Assembly (NCBI RefSeq): GCF_964275005.1
Contig: NC_092700.1
Span: 16,400,617-16,464,616, forward strand
Length of the DNA stretch: 64,000 nucleotides
Direction: 5' to 3'
Source: Diadema setosum
Lineage: Eukaryota; Echinodermata; Echinoidea; Diadematoida; Diadematidae
The first letter of the stretch is position 1, and each line of letters opens with the position of its first letter. Below the pieces are notes generated by a model. It did no database searches. It was given only the letters and a program-made list of their open reading frames with translations, and was not told the origin of the DNA. This document shows, in pieces, positions 9,546 to 22,860 of this stretch. The position numbers were made by a program, and so were the translations under genes.

Positions 9546-11659
9546 TAGTGTGTGACCCAGGTGCTTATCTGTCGACCGAAATGACAACCAGTAACCTCAG
9601 CTTGCCTATCTTACACATCTCATGAGGTCAGGGGTCATCACCACTTTGTTGCCATGGTGAGGAGATTCCTTTGTTTGTTTGTTTAGGTTATTTTTAACAT
9701 TCATCTAACATTCATTGCAAAACGAATAAGTCTTTTATCAAGAAACACAGTAGACTGCTGGTAGGTCTCACATTATTTGTACGAAATCAATTTTATGGAC
9801 AGAACAATTTCTTATTACTGATACTTATTGTTTCTCAGTTTCTTGTTTGTGTGGGTTATTTTTACATGAACTCTTGCTATTTTTCCTGTCGAATATATCA
9901 TAAAATTGATCATTTCCATGTAATCATGTAAGAAAATCATTTTATCGCGTCTGCTCATTTTCAGTCACTACTCCGATGAGACACTGTGCATCTAAGTTGT
10001 TAAGTCTTTTGATTTTTAGCATGGATCTTACATAACTATGTAGATATCACTTGTGAAATGTAGATTGTTGGGTTTTGTACTGAAGACATGTTTAGAAGAA
10101 GGCAATATTATGTGGTATTGAGCCAATAAAATGGGGCAGGTAATTTTTTGGAAAGAGTACTTAAGGGGCATCAGAGGATATTGGCATTGTAAAAATTCAA
10201 TTTAATACAACTTTCATGCAAGGAGATGGACAAATGTATGCACATTTTGATATTCCTGGAAAACAAAGGAATATAAGAATACTTGGATGATTGTTAGATT
10301 GATCTTTTCAGGAGCACGAGTGGCGCTTCTGGTTCACTTTGTTCGGCAGTTACCAGAATGTGTGTGGCCTGAGATTGAAAGAGAAAGAATACAAGTGTGT
10401 AGTCTCATTCTCTGTGTGACCCCTGCCATTCATGTTGTACGTTCAGATTGACAAGACCGTCTTTGTAGAGTGGTGTGTGCACTAATTGGTGCCTTGGATG
10501 GCGCTGTACATGTGGATGTTGCATGCAATTCACAGGGAAATAATTATGACTGGTTACAAGGCAAGGAATTGAGAAAGCAGATAGTCGAGATGATTTGTAG
10601 GCTTCTGCAGTCATGCAATACTCCCATTTATCAGGAGGTTTTAATGGCATTGTCAAGATAATATTGACAGGGGGCTGAAGTCAAGACTATGGACCCATGT
10701 ATATTTCTTTCTTTGCTTTTTGTTTGTTTTTTGTTGTTTTTGCTTCGGATACGCCAGAAAAGTATAAACAGCAACAAATGAAGTGTCGTGGGAGGTTTTT
10801 CAGCACTCTCTTTACCACACAAATTTGACATGAATCTCAGGGAAATGATAGCCAACTTTGTGCCGCAAAATCTCTTTGGCAGTGCTGGTTTTGACTTCAA
10901 ATCTCTGGTGGTTGGAAAAAAACAAAAACAAGAATACCATTATGTTACCCACCAAAATGAGGAAAGGGGAGAGTTGGGGGGGGGGGGGGGGAGGGGATGG
11001 GGAGCAAAGAGAACAGAGGAGGTGATGAATGTAGGGGAACATGAATAAAAAGAAGAATGGTGAGGTGCACGTCTTCACAAACTCAACCCTCTCTACAGGA
11101 GCAAAGTGCCGAGCAGATGTCGTATCGTGTGTTGTTCTGAAAAGATATTACATTCTACTTCCAGCCATTGGCAAGAAAGGAGGATGTTAAAAGAACCTCC
11201 AAGAAATGCTGCAGCTCCCTCTCTCGCCGGACTTTGGACAGTGCTGATGTTCGATACGGACAGCGTGCGTTCTCGCGTTGCGAGATTCAGCGAGGGACAT
11301 TTAGTGATCCCCGCACGAACAATGTTGTCACTTGACTGCAACTAATGCTGCATTTTTTAGGGGAAGAAACCATCTTGGTGATGCAGACTTTGCTGGAAGT
11401 TGGGGGAAAGACAAGTGAGAGTGCGCTTGTGCAGGTTGCCCAGATGCTGCTCAGTGGCAAATGTGATTAGAATTCGATGTGGAGAGACTTGCACGAGTAA
11501 AGTCTATTGACAATCGTTGGAATTGTTTGTGCTCACTCAGTGTTGGCGAATACATTCTGCAGCTGTACCAGAATGCGTATGTCATACTTGATTTCCTCAT
11601 ATTTTTTTTTTCAAGTCGACCGAACTGTCCATAGGGCAGCCCAAACTCGCCAGGGAATA

Positions 11660-11866
11660 CTGTAAAACATGATATATTCACGGCATGAAATTTTCGCGAA
11701 TTGGAGCGGACAGCCTTTTTTGCGGCATTAAATTTTCGCGAACTGCAACTGGCATTCAATGCATATAGTGTAGACAAGAACTTTCGCGTGCATTTTGATT
11801 TCATGAATCTTGGCGCTCACAAAATTCGCGAAATTAAAATGCACACGAACATTCCTCGTTTTACAG
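11660..11866. mobile_element. CTGTAAAAC-ended MITE (complete copy, 207 bp)
   Basis: TA|CTGTAAAACATG at the left and CGTTTTACAG|TA at the right form inverted ends with TA flanks. The interior repeats GAAATTTTCGCGAA-like words several times. Related copies lie at 8460-8624 and, inverted, at 1-90; a remnant is at 54655-54725. Confidence 0.88.
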
Positions 11867-14599
11867 TATCCCTGAATCTGCCTGTCTGGTTTTGTATTTT
11901 GTCTTTGTAGAATGAGAGTTTATATACAGATGCTTTATACAGTTATGATTTGATCATGAAACAACTGCAACTCACTTTGGTATTCTAAAGTCCAGTGAGA
12001 TTAGAGTTCTATTTGAGATTATGTGCACAAACATTCAAGCTTGGTCCAATCTACGTCTCAAGAAAGAAGTACACTCTTTACTCTCTTTCATATAATGTTA
12101 CTTCTTGTAAAAGTGCTAATTTGTGTATGGGGGTAATGCTGAGTCAAAAAGAAATGCTACGAGAAAGAAAATTGACCAGGGAGTGTGTCGGGTACATTAG
12201 AAAGACTAATAAGCATTTATTTTCTAGGTTTATGGTGAGGGAAGCCATATAAATGGACACAACTTTTCTAGAGTCTTGAAGCGCAACGTTGTTTGTTTGA
12301 AGTGTGTTGTATCTTTTCATGAATGAATGGAGAATGTGTGATTTGACTATTTGCTTGTAGATTTTATTAGACTGCATTTTTAGCCAGATGGTGGCTCTAA
12401 AAAGTGTGGTAATGTTTGATAGACATGTCTTTGTCGTTTGTGATGGATAACATTATTCGTTGGAATATTAGATGGAAACATTTATGTAGACCATGCTTCA
12501 GTGTTTCATCAGAGGTTCATCTCTAACAAGATTTTTGTTTTTCTATGAACATTTTGATATTTGGATTTGTGAAAGAGATATTTAAGTGGAGAATGTGAGA
12601 AGTATTTTGAGAGTCTTTTAATTTATTTATTCAAAGTTATTGGATTGATCCTCACTCTTTTTGTGAAATCCCTGTAAATATTTGTCCTCGGTGTATATTG
12701 AACTTGTGCCCAGAATTAGACTTTAGTAACTTAGTACAATTAAGTCCGATCGTGGTTTTGCACAAATTTTTACATGTGTACTTTTCACCTTCTAAATTAT
12801 TCAGAGCATGTGTAATTGCGTGTAAAATTTATTGTGTGTACATCACTGACTTTGAAGAAGTGTTGAACACTCTTGCACATAATATGGGAATATTGTTTTG
12901 TTATATTCCAATTAATGTAATTGTCTGTCTGCTGTGTAATTCTGGTGGATGATTCATAAATTCTCAGCTATCCCATTCCCACCTTTACCTGTGTTACATA
13001 AAAAAAGAAAGTGAACGTTTTTAGCTGTGTAAGTTTTTATCCTTTCCGGGTAGTTTCAGTAGTCAGTCATTTGTCTACTCCAAACAATCTCACGCAACTT
13101 TCTGGAAACAGAAGCACATTGCTTCAGCCACTGTGTGGACTTTGGAACAGGGATAGAGCTCTTTGAACATGAACAATAGAACTGCATTTCCATCTGCCCT
13201 GAACTGTGGGGTGTATATTGTAATGGATATCACACAGTATGTATTTGTATTTGAATGGATTTACATTTCATTCATTTTTATTTATTAATATTTCATTTTG
13301 CCTCTTTATTTATTGATTTATTTTTTGTAGGGGGTTGGGATGGGGTTCCCCAAGTCAATTGTCAACCAAGAGGATGCATCTTTGGGCTATACAATCCGTG
13401 GGGTCTTTGCAAAACACTTACAGCATATGACCTGTAAATCTATCAGTGACTTCAAACTTTGGTCCTAATCCTAGAATTGACCACTGATTTATGTCTGGTG
13501 TATATGCCATACATTTCGTCGGGTCCTCATATTTGCAAATTTTGCAAGCCGCATGCTACTTTCAAATTTAATAACGCGCAAAAATATTAGTTCCGATGCG
13601 AACATGAATGTGACACGCAAGCATATTCTGCGTTCATCGCTCTGCTCCACAATCATGAATTTAACCACTCACAAATTTGTTCGGTAGTCGAGGAGAATAT
13701 TTGCCCGCATTGTCTTCTGTTAGTCCCACATGTATTTAGTCATATGGAAACGTGCATATCATGCTTGGTTGAGGAGAAGGTGCATTCCAGTGTCTTTTGT
13801 TTATTCAAACATATCAGTACTTTAGCAGTGGTTGACTGATGAAGTCACGAGCGGAATCTTGGTTTGGAAAAAATTTTGTTGGCATGTCCAAGTAATCAGA
13901 AGAAATATAGTTAGACAAATTACCATACATTTTGTGACACGTATTTAGGTAGTATTCATTTGGCTATATAGGCAATGTTTAGGATATTATGAATAGACAT
14001 GAGTCAACATTCATTTGCATTACATAGTTCCTTTAATGCACAAATCGTAGAGTGAATGGAACACATTTCACAAAATCATGGTCATCGTGCCAAATCATAT
14101 ATTAACAAATCAACAACAACAAAAGATAGAATAACTATTTCACCTCAATGTAACGTGCTAATACCTTTAACACTGGATAAATGTTGCCAGCTGAGTAATG
14201 GACAGGCACGATTATTTTGAGTGCCAAATTTGGAGGATTGTTTATGCTGGCGATTTATATGTATTTGCTTTCCTGGTGCCATACAAGTTGAATGCTGCAT
14301 GGAATCATAACATTTTGGGGCAGGCTTGCAGAACACCTGTGAAATATTGGCAGCACGGGCAGGCTTCATACTAATTACCTTTAATATAGCGGCAGAATAT
14401 GAAACTATTGTCGAATCGATGTATAATAGCCGCTTGCATGAAACACAAGCCTTTATAGACAGGTGGGCTTTTGCACACATGTTCGACTGAACCAATATAC
14501 GACCATATCGCGATCATGCACCTATCACTTGAGAACGAATGAACTTTCTTTTCCCCTTCAATTTATGACTTGCTGTCTGAAATTCATTTGAAATATGGT

Positions 14600-14835
14600 A
14601 GGAGTGTATTGATGTAGTGGTCAGGGCTATAGACTTATAAATAACAAGATCATGGGATCAAACCTTGCCTGGGGCATACATCTCGTGACGCACTGTTATA
14701 TGTACTTTGTCTCCCTCTTCATCCAGCCATAAAACTGGGGTGCCAGGCAGTAATGCTGGGGTAATAATACCAGTGGGACCATTGTTGAGAATGGTACATG
14801 CATGAGAGATACTACCCTCAATTAATAAGATTGTA
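14600..14835 (+). mobile_element. tRNA-derived SINE, S1-related
   Basis: TGTAGTGGTCAGGGCTATAG (A-box region) and CATGGGATCAAACCTTGCC (B-box region) form a tRNA-like head. The tail has GGGGTGCCAGGCAGTAATGC and GGGGTAATAATACCAG, like the tail of family S1. Confidence 0.6.
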
Positions 14836-15074
14836 TTATTATTACAATGGATGTATTCTTGTTTTGTGTTAGGTGATTTTTTTAAAACATCTTGAAGATA
14901 TATTTTTCACAGCTGCAAGTGAACGAAATATGAGACAGAGGCATGCTTCATGACATATTATGTGCAAAGTTGAGGGCAGTGAACTATTGTTTATATTTGT
15001 TCAAAATTACATGCTGCTATCTAATGATATGTGCAGATGACTTTTTTAGAGACAGAGTGGAGGCATTGTGAAGT

Positions 15075-15375
15075 GGGTGTTCCAACATTTTATCTTGGGG
15101 AAAGGCAATTCATGGTAGAAAGGAAAAAAAATCAAAGTGAACATGAGTCAAAGGTCAGGCTTTAGGTATGAAAGTGTGAGTGGGACTTTTATCTTGAAAA
15201 AATGCAAATCATGGCAGGGAGGAAAAATCAAAATGAACAAAATCAGGCTCTTGGTGTGAAAGTATGAGTGGGAGTTGCAACTTTTATCTTGAAGAATTGC
15301 TAATCATGGCAGAAAGGAAAAATCTAAATGAAATGGAGTCGAAATTATGCTCTTGATGAAAAAGTGTGAGAAAAA
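15075..15375. repeat. Tandem repeat, 3 units of about 97 bp
   Basis: TTTTATCTTG recurs at about 15088, 15187 and 15282, followed each time by AATCATGGCAGAAAGGAAAA-like sequence and AAAGTGTGAGTGGGA. The units are clearly diverged. Confidence 0.8.
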
Positions 15376-16494
15376 CGTCCCTTGTAGTGGGGTTTCAAAG
15401 TCATGAAGGCAGCATCAAGATACACAGTGGCGCTATATGACAGTGCACACTGCACTCTCCTGTAAGTGCTTGACTACTGTAGTATGTGGCAGATGACTTT
15501 TGACTCACTCATTGAATTGATGGATGTGTTGATGTGAGATTTCCAGCCATCCCTTCCATATGGCAAAGTGCTCTTTGCAAAGAGTATCGTTTGTCATTTC
15601 CACAGCTTGTTTGTGTTGTTTTGTGTAAATCTTTGTGTCAAGGATGTGGCGTCAGACTAGACCTATTGTGTACAGCTAAATGTAAATAATCGGTCTTGCA
15701 GTTTGTTTGTTTGTTTGTTTGTGTGTTTTTTTCTCTCCATGTATCATCTTGTGGCGTGCCGTGCCGTGTTTCCTGGTAAATTCTTTCAGAGCGGTCACGA
15801 GTCAGAAATTGAACACTGAAAATGTTTACGAGAGAGAAATTGTTTACGAGAGAGATTCCTGTGTGCTTCAAGGATAAGGTGTCGTGTCCTGAGTGTAAAG
15901 GCAAGCCCAGTGTCAATGACAGAATCCTGTATATGCAGGGATCGGTCAATTGCTGATTCTCAGTCCATTGAGTGCTGCACTTTGTATGTTACACTTTACA
16001 CCCCGTGCCCTGTACACCAGTGAACATTTCAAATTCAGTTGAGCACTATGTTTTACCCTATATGCGAGAGTCATTACACACAGTGCAAGAATTACTATGA
16101 TCACATCTTTTATGAAATGAGACCTAAAAGGGTGAGATAACCTAAAAACACACTGATGTGAAAAGGCACACTCGTCTTAATACTTCTGATATATTCCATC
16201 GTATATCATTAGTGAGAGAAAGAAAGAAAGAGTTTGAGAAAGATGGAGCGAGAGAATGTCTAAAGTGCTTCACAAATGTTTTCCTCTTGTGGAATTAATA
16301 GTATTAACAAATTGATGTTTAGCTTCCAAAAATTTCTATTCTATTCTATTCATCAGAACCATAAAAGGCAAACAATTAATTTTTTGTGATGAAACAGAGA
16401 TTATCAAATTATCAGTATGATCGGGATGTGATATATGCAGATCAAGGCTTGGGGTTTCTATACAGAGGGAGTTTATGCCCACTATGCATGTCGC

Positions 16495-16735
16495 ATTCTT
16501 CCACCTGATATTGCTAAAAATGCAAAGGTCTGGAACACAGGCTAGACAAAATTATGACAAGATTATCTAATTCTTCCACCCAGTGTGGCTGATAATATAA
16601 AAGGTCTGGGACACAGGCTAAGACACAGGCTAGACAAACTTATGACAAGTTAGAGTATCTAATTCTTCCACCCAGAGTGGCTAAAAATACAAAGGTCTGG
16701 GACAAAGGCTAGACAATCTTATCATAAGAGTATTT
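16495..16735. repeat. Tandem repeat, 3 units of about 75-90 bp
   Basis: ATTCTTCCACCC begins units near 16495, 16570 and 16660. Each contains AAAGGTCTGGGACA and GGCTAGACAAA. The middle unit has a small internal duplication. Confidence 0.8.
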
Positions 16736-18641
16736 AAATATATGTACAACCCTTTATTGAGCTAAGTGTGGATTTTCTCATGTATGAGTAATTCCCAGTT
16801 ATGCCAGTGTGAGGCGGAGTTTTGTGACACATTTTGTAATATGCATAATAGTTGTGTGTTCCGAGAATGCACTTGAATGTTATTTCATCACAAAGCATTC
16901 ACTCTTTTTATGTGTTTGTTACAGATAAAATTCAAAGAAAATACCAAGTTGAATGTGTTTAGCCAGACACATTATATAACATGATACTTCTACAGCAGTT
17001 TGCCATAGCTTGTCCTTGAAGAGCCCCTACTGAAAGTTCTTCTGTTGGACTGCTAATTGGAATTAATCATATAATTGAGAATGTGTCGACCTTTTATGAA
17101 AGTCATGGTTTACCTCAGTTTCTGTGAAATATATATAGTACTTTTTACATTGATAAAGGTTAATATGTACTGAATTGAATTTTTATAGAGCTCTAATTTC
17201 TAACACACAGAATATTCGAACTTTTTAGAATATTGTTACTAATACGGGATGATTGCAATGTATGAGAATCAATGCGGTTTTGCAAACCAGCATTATTTTA
17301 CTTATTTAAGTGAGAGAGCCCATCAAATAATGCTCTATAAATTGACGCAACTCTAATATACTTCTTTTGCTCTTCTCTCCTTTGCAAACAGCTGATTTGG
17401 TGCACGGTAACTCGTGCATTTGTAGTCTTAGTAGCTATCTTTGGTTGATTAACCGGACATGTTTAAGTTCTACAGCAATTGCTAGAGAACGAGATATTTC
17501 TAATATATAAGACCATGTCTGTGTTTTGTGTTGATGTGTGACAAAGAAGTGCATTTGCCACTTTATTGTTTGTACTCCTTTCCTTCCCTCAGAAAATGTT
17601 TCCTTTAACCATTTCTGTGCCAGGGACTTTGGATAGTGTGTATGATACCATGGGTTTATCTGTGTCAGGTGGCACTCAACAGCACACAAAGGGTTCAATG
17701 GGAGAAGTAGAAATATCTCATACTTGGATAACTGGTGCTGATAGTGGGGAAAATCACAGCATTTTGATGCAAGTTAATTGGCAGCTACACCAAAAGCCAG
17801 CCAAACCATTGCCAGAAAAAAAAAAAAAAATTGCACAATAGAGGGCGATAGTTTCATATCAAACGTGAAGTTTTCTCGCTGGATATGCAATGAGGATGCT
17901 CACGGCAGAAAAAAAAAAAATGATTTGGTCATGTGATGTCCACCTGATGTGGCCACGCGTAAAATGTACAACCTCAGCAGGCAGGCTGTTCTTTACATTG
18001 TTGTAACTGTACTGTATGTAGGAGATTGTCAAGGCTACTTGTGACTCATCGTCATATTGCCTCCGATATAGTCCCAGAACTGCAGTATTGGTAACTTGAC
18101 TGGGAGGATGAGCATTTTAAATATTTTGTGTCCAACTTTTAAAGTTTACAGAAAGAGTATTGGATTTAATGAACTTTGCCTGAGCAGGTCGGAGATACTG
18201 ATGTATGTACTGTCTCTTCACACTCGTAGCACAAAATTTTTACAGATTACCCAAATAATATGACTGTACTTGTTAGTTTTTATCAGTGTTTGTGCATGGC
18301 GTAACCTTGATGCTGTATACTCATTGTTGCTTGTAAAAGGCTTTGAACATATGCTTTGGGGTATTATATCATTTTAGCATTTTTTTTTTCTTTCCAGAAA
18401 TACAGAGTGAACAAGTTCAGCCTGTAGGAATTAAATAACTTTTGACTCTGGCAATATTCAATTTACACAATGCAATTATCAATGCAGGTGTCATCACTCT
18501 CATATCATTCTTGTAGAATTCACTTCAAATCAGGCCAGATTTGACACACTCTGTACCCAGAATGTGACTTTGTCTCAAGCTGAGTTGACTGTACATGAAT
18601 ATGTTGAAGAGAAAGTAAATGCTGCATGGAAGAAAGACATG
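16736..18641. other. Non-coding stretch without recognised genes
   Basis: AT-rich, with A-tracts at 17818-17830 and 17909-17920. No splice-bounded coding exon or repeat family is recognised. Confidence 0.5.
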
Positions 18642-18648
18642 GATAAGG

Positions 18649-18972
18649 CAGGGCTCGACACTAACGGTGGCCCGGGGCCACCAAAAATGAAAGTCGGGCC
18701 ACATAATTTCAGAAAAGGGCAAATTTGGTGGCCCACCTGGGGCCACCAAAATTTTTTGAAAAGTGTGTCAATAAATTCGTAACTCTTTGCGCCGGAAATG
18801 CATAAATGCATGCAGTGAGTGTGCGACTTATTTAAAAAAAATGGACTTTTATCAATGTTTTTTTTTTTTTTTCGGGCCACCAATTTTTTCTCTCGGGCCA
18901 CCAAAAATTTGAAATTGATGATTTTGGTGGCCCCATCGGGCCACCGAAAAATAAAGTTAGTGTCGATCCCTG
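18649..18972. mobile_element. hAT-like MITE with 7-bp flanking direct repeat
   Basis: It starts CAGGGCTCGACACTAAC and ends GTTAGTGTCGATCCCTG, nearly perfect inverted ends. GATAAGG flanks it at 18642-18648 and 18973-18979. The subterminal regions repeat GGGCCACCAAAA words in both orientations. It has no coding capacity. CAGGG ends suggest a hAT-like source; an eighth target base does not match. Confidence 0.88.
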
Positions 18973-19254
18973 GATAAGGTATGCATGCCATCATACAGAA
19001 TGAGATTTCTAACGTTCATCATGCTTTGTGGATACAGTGTATATCCATATCTTCCTTTACAAAGATTCTGGTTAATTCATTACTATACTTTGAATTGTGT
19101 ACATTTTTAAAACACATTTATAATTTTAGAACACAAATACGTGTACCAGTGCCAGGTGATAGTATTTGAACTGTAATGCCTGTCAAGAACTGGACTGAAT
19201 ATCAAGCAACAACATTGATAACAAACTTCCATCTCTATCAACTTCTGAATATAC

Positions 19255-19660
19255 AATGTATCATTATTCGTTGGGATGATGTTCAGTATTCCAAAGGTTC
19301 CCTTATCCGAAAATGAAACAAGGTTGCTGATTTGAAAATGAAATACGGTTCATTATTCCAGAAGTCCATTATTCTGAAACACACACATTCCCAATACCTA
19401 GATGTTCATCAATCCGAAAAAGAAAAAAAAAGGTGTGTTAGTCCAAACATTTATGGTGGTATTCTGAAAGTTTGTTGCTCCAAAGGATCATAATCCGGAA
19501 AATGAAATAACGTTTGTTATTCCAAAGGTTCTTTCATCCAACAATGAAAAGAAAATCTGTATAGACGAACCTGCAGAATTGTGAACCTTATTTCATTTTT
19601 GGAGTAACAAACTTATTTCATTTTCAGAATGATGCACCTTGAAATAATGAACTGTAACCA
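19255..19660. repeat. Degenerate short-unit repeat (TTATTCCGAAAATGAAA type)
   Basis: Words such as TTCATTATTCCAGAAG, TTATCCGAAAATGAAA, AATCCGGAAAATGAAATAA and GTTTGTTATTCCAAAGG recur about every 20-25 bp. The last part is in inverted sense (TTATTTCATTTTCAGAATGA). Confidence 0.7.
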
Positions 19661-21480
19661 TTTTTTTTCTAATGCAGTCGGATATCTCACAACCACACAG
19701 CACAAAAAGATTACAATGGCACTGCATTCCAATGAGTGCACAGACATTGGAATGTGTTGTTCAGTAGTTACATGCTGCTTAAATTTAATGAATGCACATC
19801 CTTGGAAAAAAGAAAGAAACAACAGTTATTATGTAACTTCCACTCTGTGTTTTTTGGACAAGTAAATCTTGTAGGGAGGCAGTTTTAGTCTTAGTTTAAC
19901 ATATCCATAAGGTTGTGCTGGAAACTCATGCACAAGCACAAAAACACATGAATATCCACTTTGAAAAATGAAAGAGTTCTCTGGGAGACTGATTCAGTTG
20001 TGTTGGATTAGGTGGCAAGATTTGGTACATGAAGTACGCACACTGTATCTTGTTTATTTTGAAATAGTTTATGTGTTGAGACTGGAAGTCTATGACATTT
20101 AGTAGTTAAGATCATGTTTTCTGGTAAACGAGCCATTAGTCTTGCTTCCAGATGTTTGCACTTTTTATTTCCAGTCATATACCTGGTGCATGATTTTGTA
20201 TGTGTATTTTGGTCTTTTCTGCTGAGTAGGATGTACCTCAGAGAATGGAAGAGGTAAAAAAAGGTCCTGAAACAAGGCAAAAAGTCAGATGAATTGTGTA
20301 GAAAATCCAACTGATATGAAGACTGTCGTACAAAAATGCTAGTGAAGGCTGTGGTATTACTGAAATGCAGAATGATCATTTGGCTGTGATGTCATCTGCA
20401 CAAATTTCTTTATATGTTAGTGTATTGACAGTCACTAGTGTCAGATTTGTCATAAGGAAGCATTTTTCACAGTTTGTGCTAAACTCACCCCAATGGTATT
20501 GCCTTTCATATACAGCATCCAAGATTTTAGTAGTTAAGCATTTCACATAAATTGTTGGTTTTTCCCCTTTCAAAATTGATGCTAATGTCACCATTACAGT
20601 CTTTTGTATCCAAAGCTTCACAAGAATGAAATGAGGCGGTGGAAGCCATGTCCAAAAGCCATGATGACCACATTGGGTTACCTTACAGTAAAATGCCAAA
20701 ATTATAAGCTAATGTACAAACATATGCACAGTCCTGCCACACTCATCATTGGATCAACTTGGATCATCTCTGATCTCTAATAATTTCTGAGCCTTTCTTT
20801 TGAGCAACTCGTTATTCACCCCCCAGAAATCTCATGCTAAAAGTCTTGAGTGACTTTCCATGCCAGACCCATTTGTTCCAAGGTCAGTGCAATGCATTGG
20901 CAGGAGTAGAAAGAATGAGGTAAGAGTCTGGAGACAAGACTAGGCAGATCAGTTTCCAAGTCTGCCTAACATAGGAGTTAAGATGAACAGTATTGGAGAG
21001 GTGTCAGTGCATAAAAGAAAAGAAAAGATTTGTGCATGGTTGGCTAAGATGTACTGACTTCAAAGATGTCAACTTGATCTTATTCTGTGTTTGGATCCAT
21101 ACAATGTATTGTATTTTTGTATGTGTTGATTGATCTTTTCATTCATATCATATGTATACATAGTCAAAAAAGTGCTGTGAAAAAAAAAAATAAAAAACAA
21201 ACAAATATGGCAATATAGAATAGTACTTGTATATCACTTTGCATTGGAAGAGAGAGACAGAGAATAAAAGTATACATTATTCGTCCACAATGATTTGTCA
21301 ACTTGTTTCTTGTTACGTGTTGTTTGAAAGTTTGCATGATGATGTAAACAAGGAAAAGTGGTTTACGGTACCACCGTGTGTATGTATAGTCTTTGAAAGG
21401 AATGTTGTTTGGCGAAAGAAGACTTTATTCTTGTTTCTGGTGTAGAATATTAGTGACATGTAGAAGCTAGAAAAACACTC
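19661..21480. other. Non-coding stretch without recognised genes
   Basis: Small open frames here lack splice contexts and similarity I recognise. An A-rich segment occurs at 21180-21205. Confidence 0.5.
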
Positions 21481-21489
21481 AGAAAGTGC

Positions 21490-21910
21490 AGACCTCTGCC
21501 AAACAAGTCACTGATTTTCCACCCACATATGCATGCTAAAAAATTGCCCAATTTCCCAATACATAGTATAGAAGCAGTTTGTTTATAATAAAATCAATGT
21601 CTTCAATTTCCAACTGCGTGGTGCCCCACTCACCGAAGCAGAGCACCTGCTTTAGTGCACGTATGCAAACCTCCAGTACGCGCAGCTTGAATCCCAAGTT
21701 CACTGTCCATTTATGCCAAAAGATCAAAAATACTAAAATCCATGAAAATTCGCAGATCACTACCAAAATTTCATCATCTGTTCTTTGTGTCATTATCGAC
21801 TTTTCATGCAAGTTTCATTCAAATCCGTTTACGACTTCTGAGTTATTTTGCAAATAGACAAACGAACAAACGCTGATGAAAACATAACCCCCTTCTGTAG
21901 AGGAGGTAAG
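21490..21910. mobile_element. Probable non-autonomous element ending in GAGGAGGTAAG
   Basis: CAGACCTCTGCCAAACAAG at the left, and the run AAATCCGTTTACGACTTC, GAGTTATTTTGCAAATAGAC, AAACGAACAAACGCTGATG, CATAACCCCCTTCTG at the right, resemble a repeat often seen in marine invertebrate genomes. The ends are only weakly complementary (CCTCTGCC vs GGAGG). Confidence 0.45.
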
Positions 21911-22595
21911 AATTTGTACACATTGATTATGAGTATTGCCAGCATAGACAGGTGGTAGAGTTAGGTGACATAAACTCCCCCCCCCCCCCCCCCCCACTCT
22001 GAAAGAGCAAATCAGGCCTATATCCCCGGCAAACAATGATAAGTGATTTCTCTTTTATAAGTAGTGATGACTTTAAAGGATAAGTTTTAGGTGTTGAAAA
22101 TATTAAAGTAAAAAGAAATGATTCTTACACACATTGTATTCTTCTGTCAAAAGCAAACAATGGGACCATTGTTAGGAGATGCCACCATTATGTCATCTGA
22201 TATCCCATACTGTGGTTTGAAACAAAAGTATCCTGCTTTGTGAGAAATTGTCAAAATTCTTGCCAGAATGGTCCAATCAATTGCAAATCCCCAGGTTAGT
22301 CGTCAGTCGTGCAATTGGTTACAAATCAACAACTGATTGCAAGTTTGATTTGTTCTGTTGAGTTGAGCTTGCGTTCAAGCACAGATAAGTGCTAGTCTTG
22401 CCGTCAGAATTTCAAACAGAGCGCCGCTTTTAGTTGAATTTAGGCATGAATATGTTCAAAATTTGTCATTGATTTGTTGTTAATTGCAACTCGTCTCTTT
22501 AGCAGCAATCCTATGTATAGATTTCTGAAACGTTCCATACATCATCTGCGAGTGAAATGAAACTTCTGACATGCTTGTATGAGGTCCTTCTGCCG

Positions 22596-22860
22596 TTAAA
22601 GGGATCGTATAGTTTTGGTTGAGACGTAACTTTAGGTTTCTGAAATCTTTTGTTGAGATAATGAGAAACCTGAGTTGTTTTGATGAAAATTGGTTTTCAA
22701 ATGGCTGAGATATCCAAAACAGAGGAATCCTAACAAAAGGTAGGACCCACCTTTTATGAAGATTGCTTTGTTTTACTTTGTTTTTGGATGTCTCAGCCAT
22801 TCTAAAGCTGATTTTCATCTAATAAACTTTGAATTCCTCTTAGATTGTTATGCTCTATAT
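22596..22860. mobile_element. TTAAAGGGAT-ended element (family D), truncated
   Basis: It begins TTAAAGGGATCGTATAG, then TTTTGGTTGAGACGTAAC. Its interior (TGGCTGAGATATCCAAAAC, TTGGATGTCTCAGCCATT) is itself a large imperfect palindrome. Homology to 24655-24998 stops where a family A element begins at 22861. Confidence 0.7.

Larger units (their letters stand above)
8845..14600 (+). other. AGO 3' UTR / downstream non-coding stretch
   Basis: I see no coding exon. Apart from the minisatellite and one MITE, it is AT-rich unique sequence typical of a long 3' UTR. AATAAA signals occur at about 9062, 9222 and 10125-10130; the true end cannot be set from sequence. Long 3' UTRs are known for vertebrate AGO2, so transcription several kb downstream is possible. 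Poly-G occurs at 10976-10990. Confidence 0.4.

Noticed and set aside
10310-10400. Possible extra exon after TTTTCAG (EHEWRFWFTLFGSYQN...)
   Set aside because: The acceptor looks fair, but no family is recognised and no partner exon is found; too little to report as a gene.
14145-14495. 116-codon minus-strand frame
   Set aside because: No recognisable similarity, codon bias or splice context; AT-rich non-coding surroundings.
15638-15949. 103-codon minus-strand frame
   Set aside because: No similarity, and it crosses a GTTT simple repeat.
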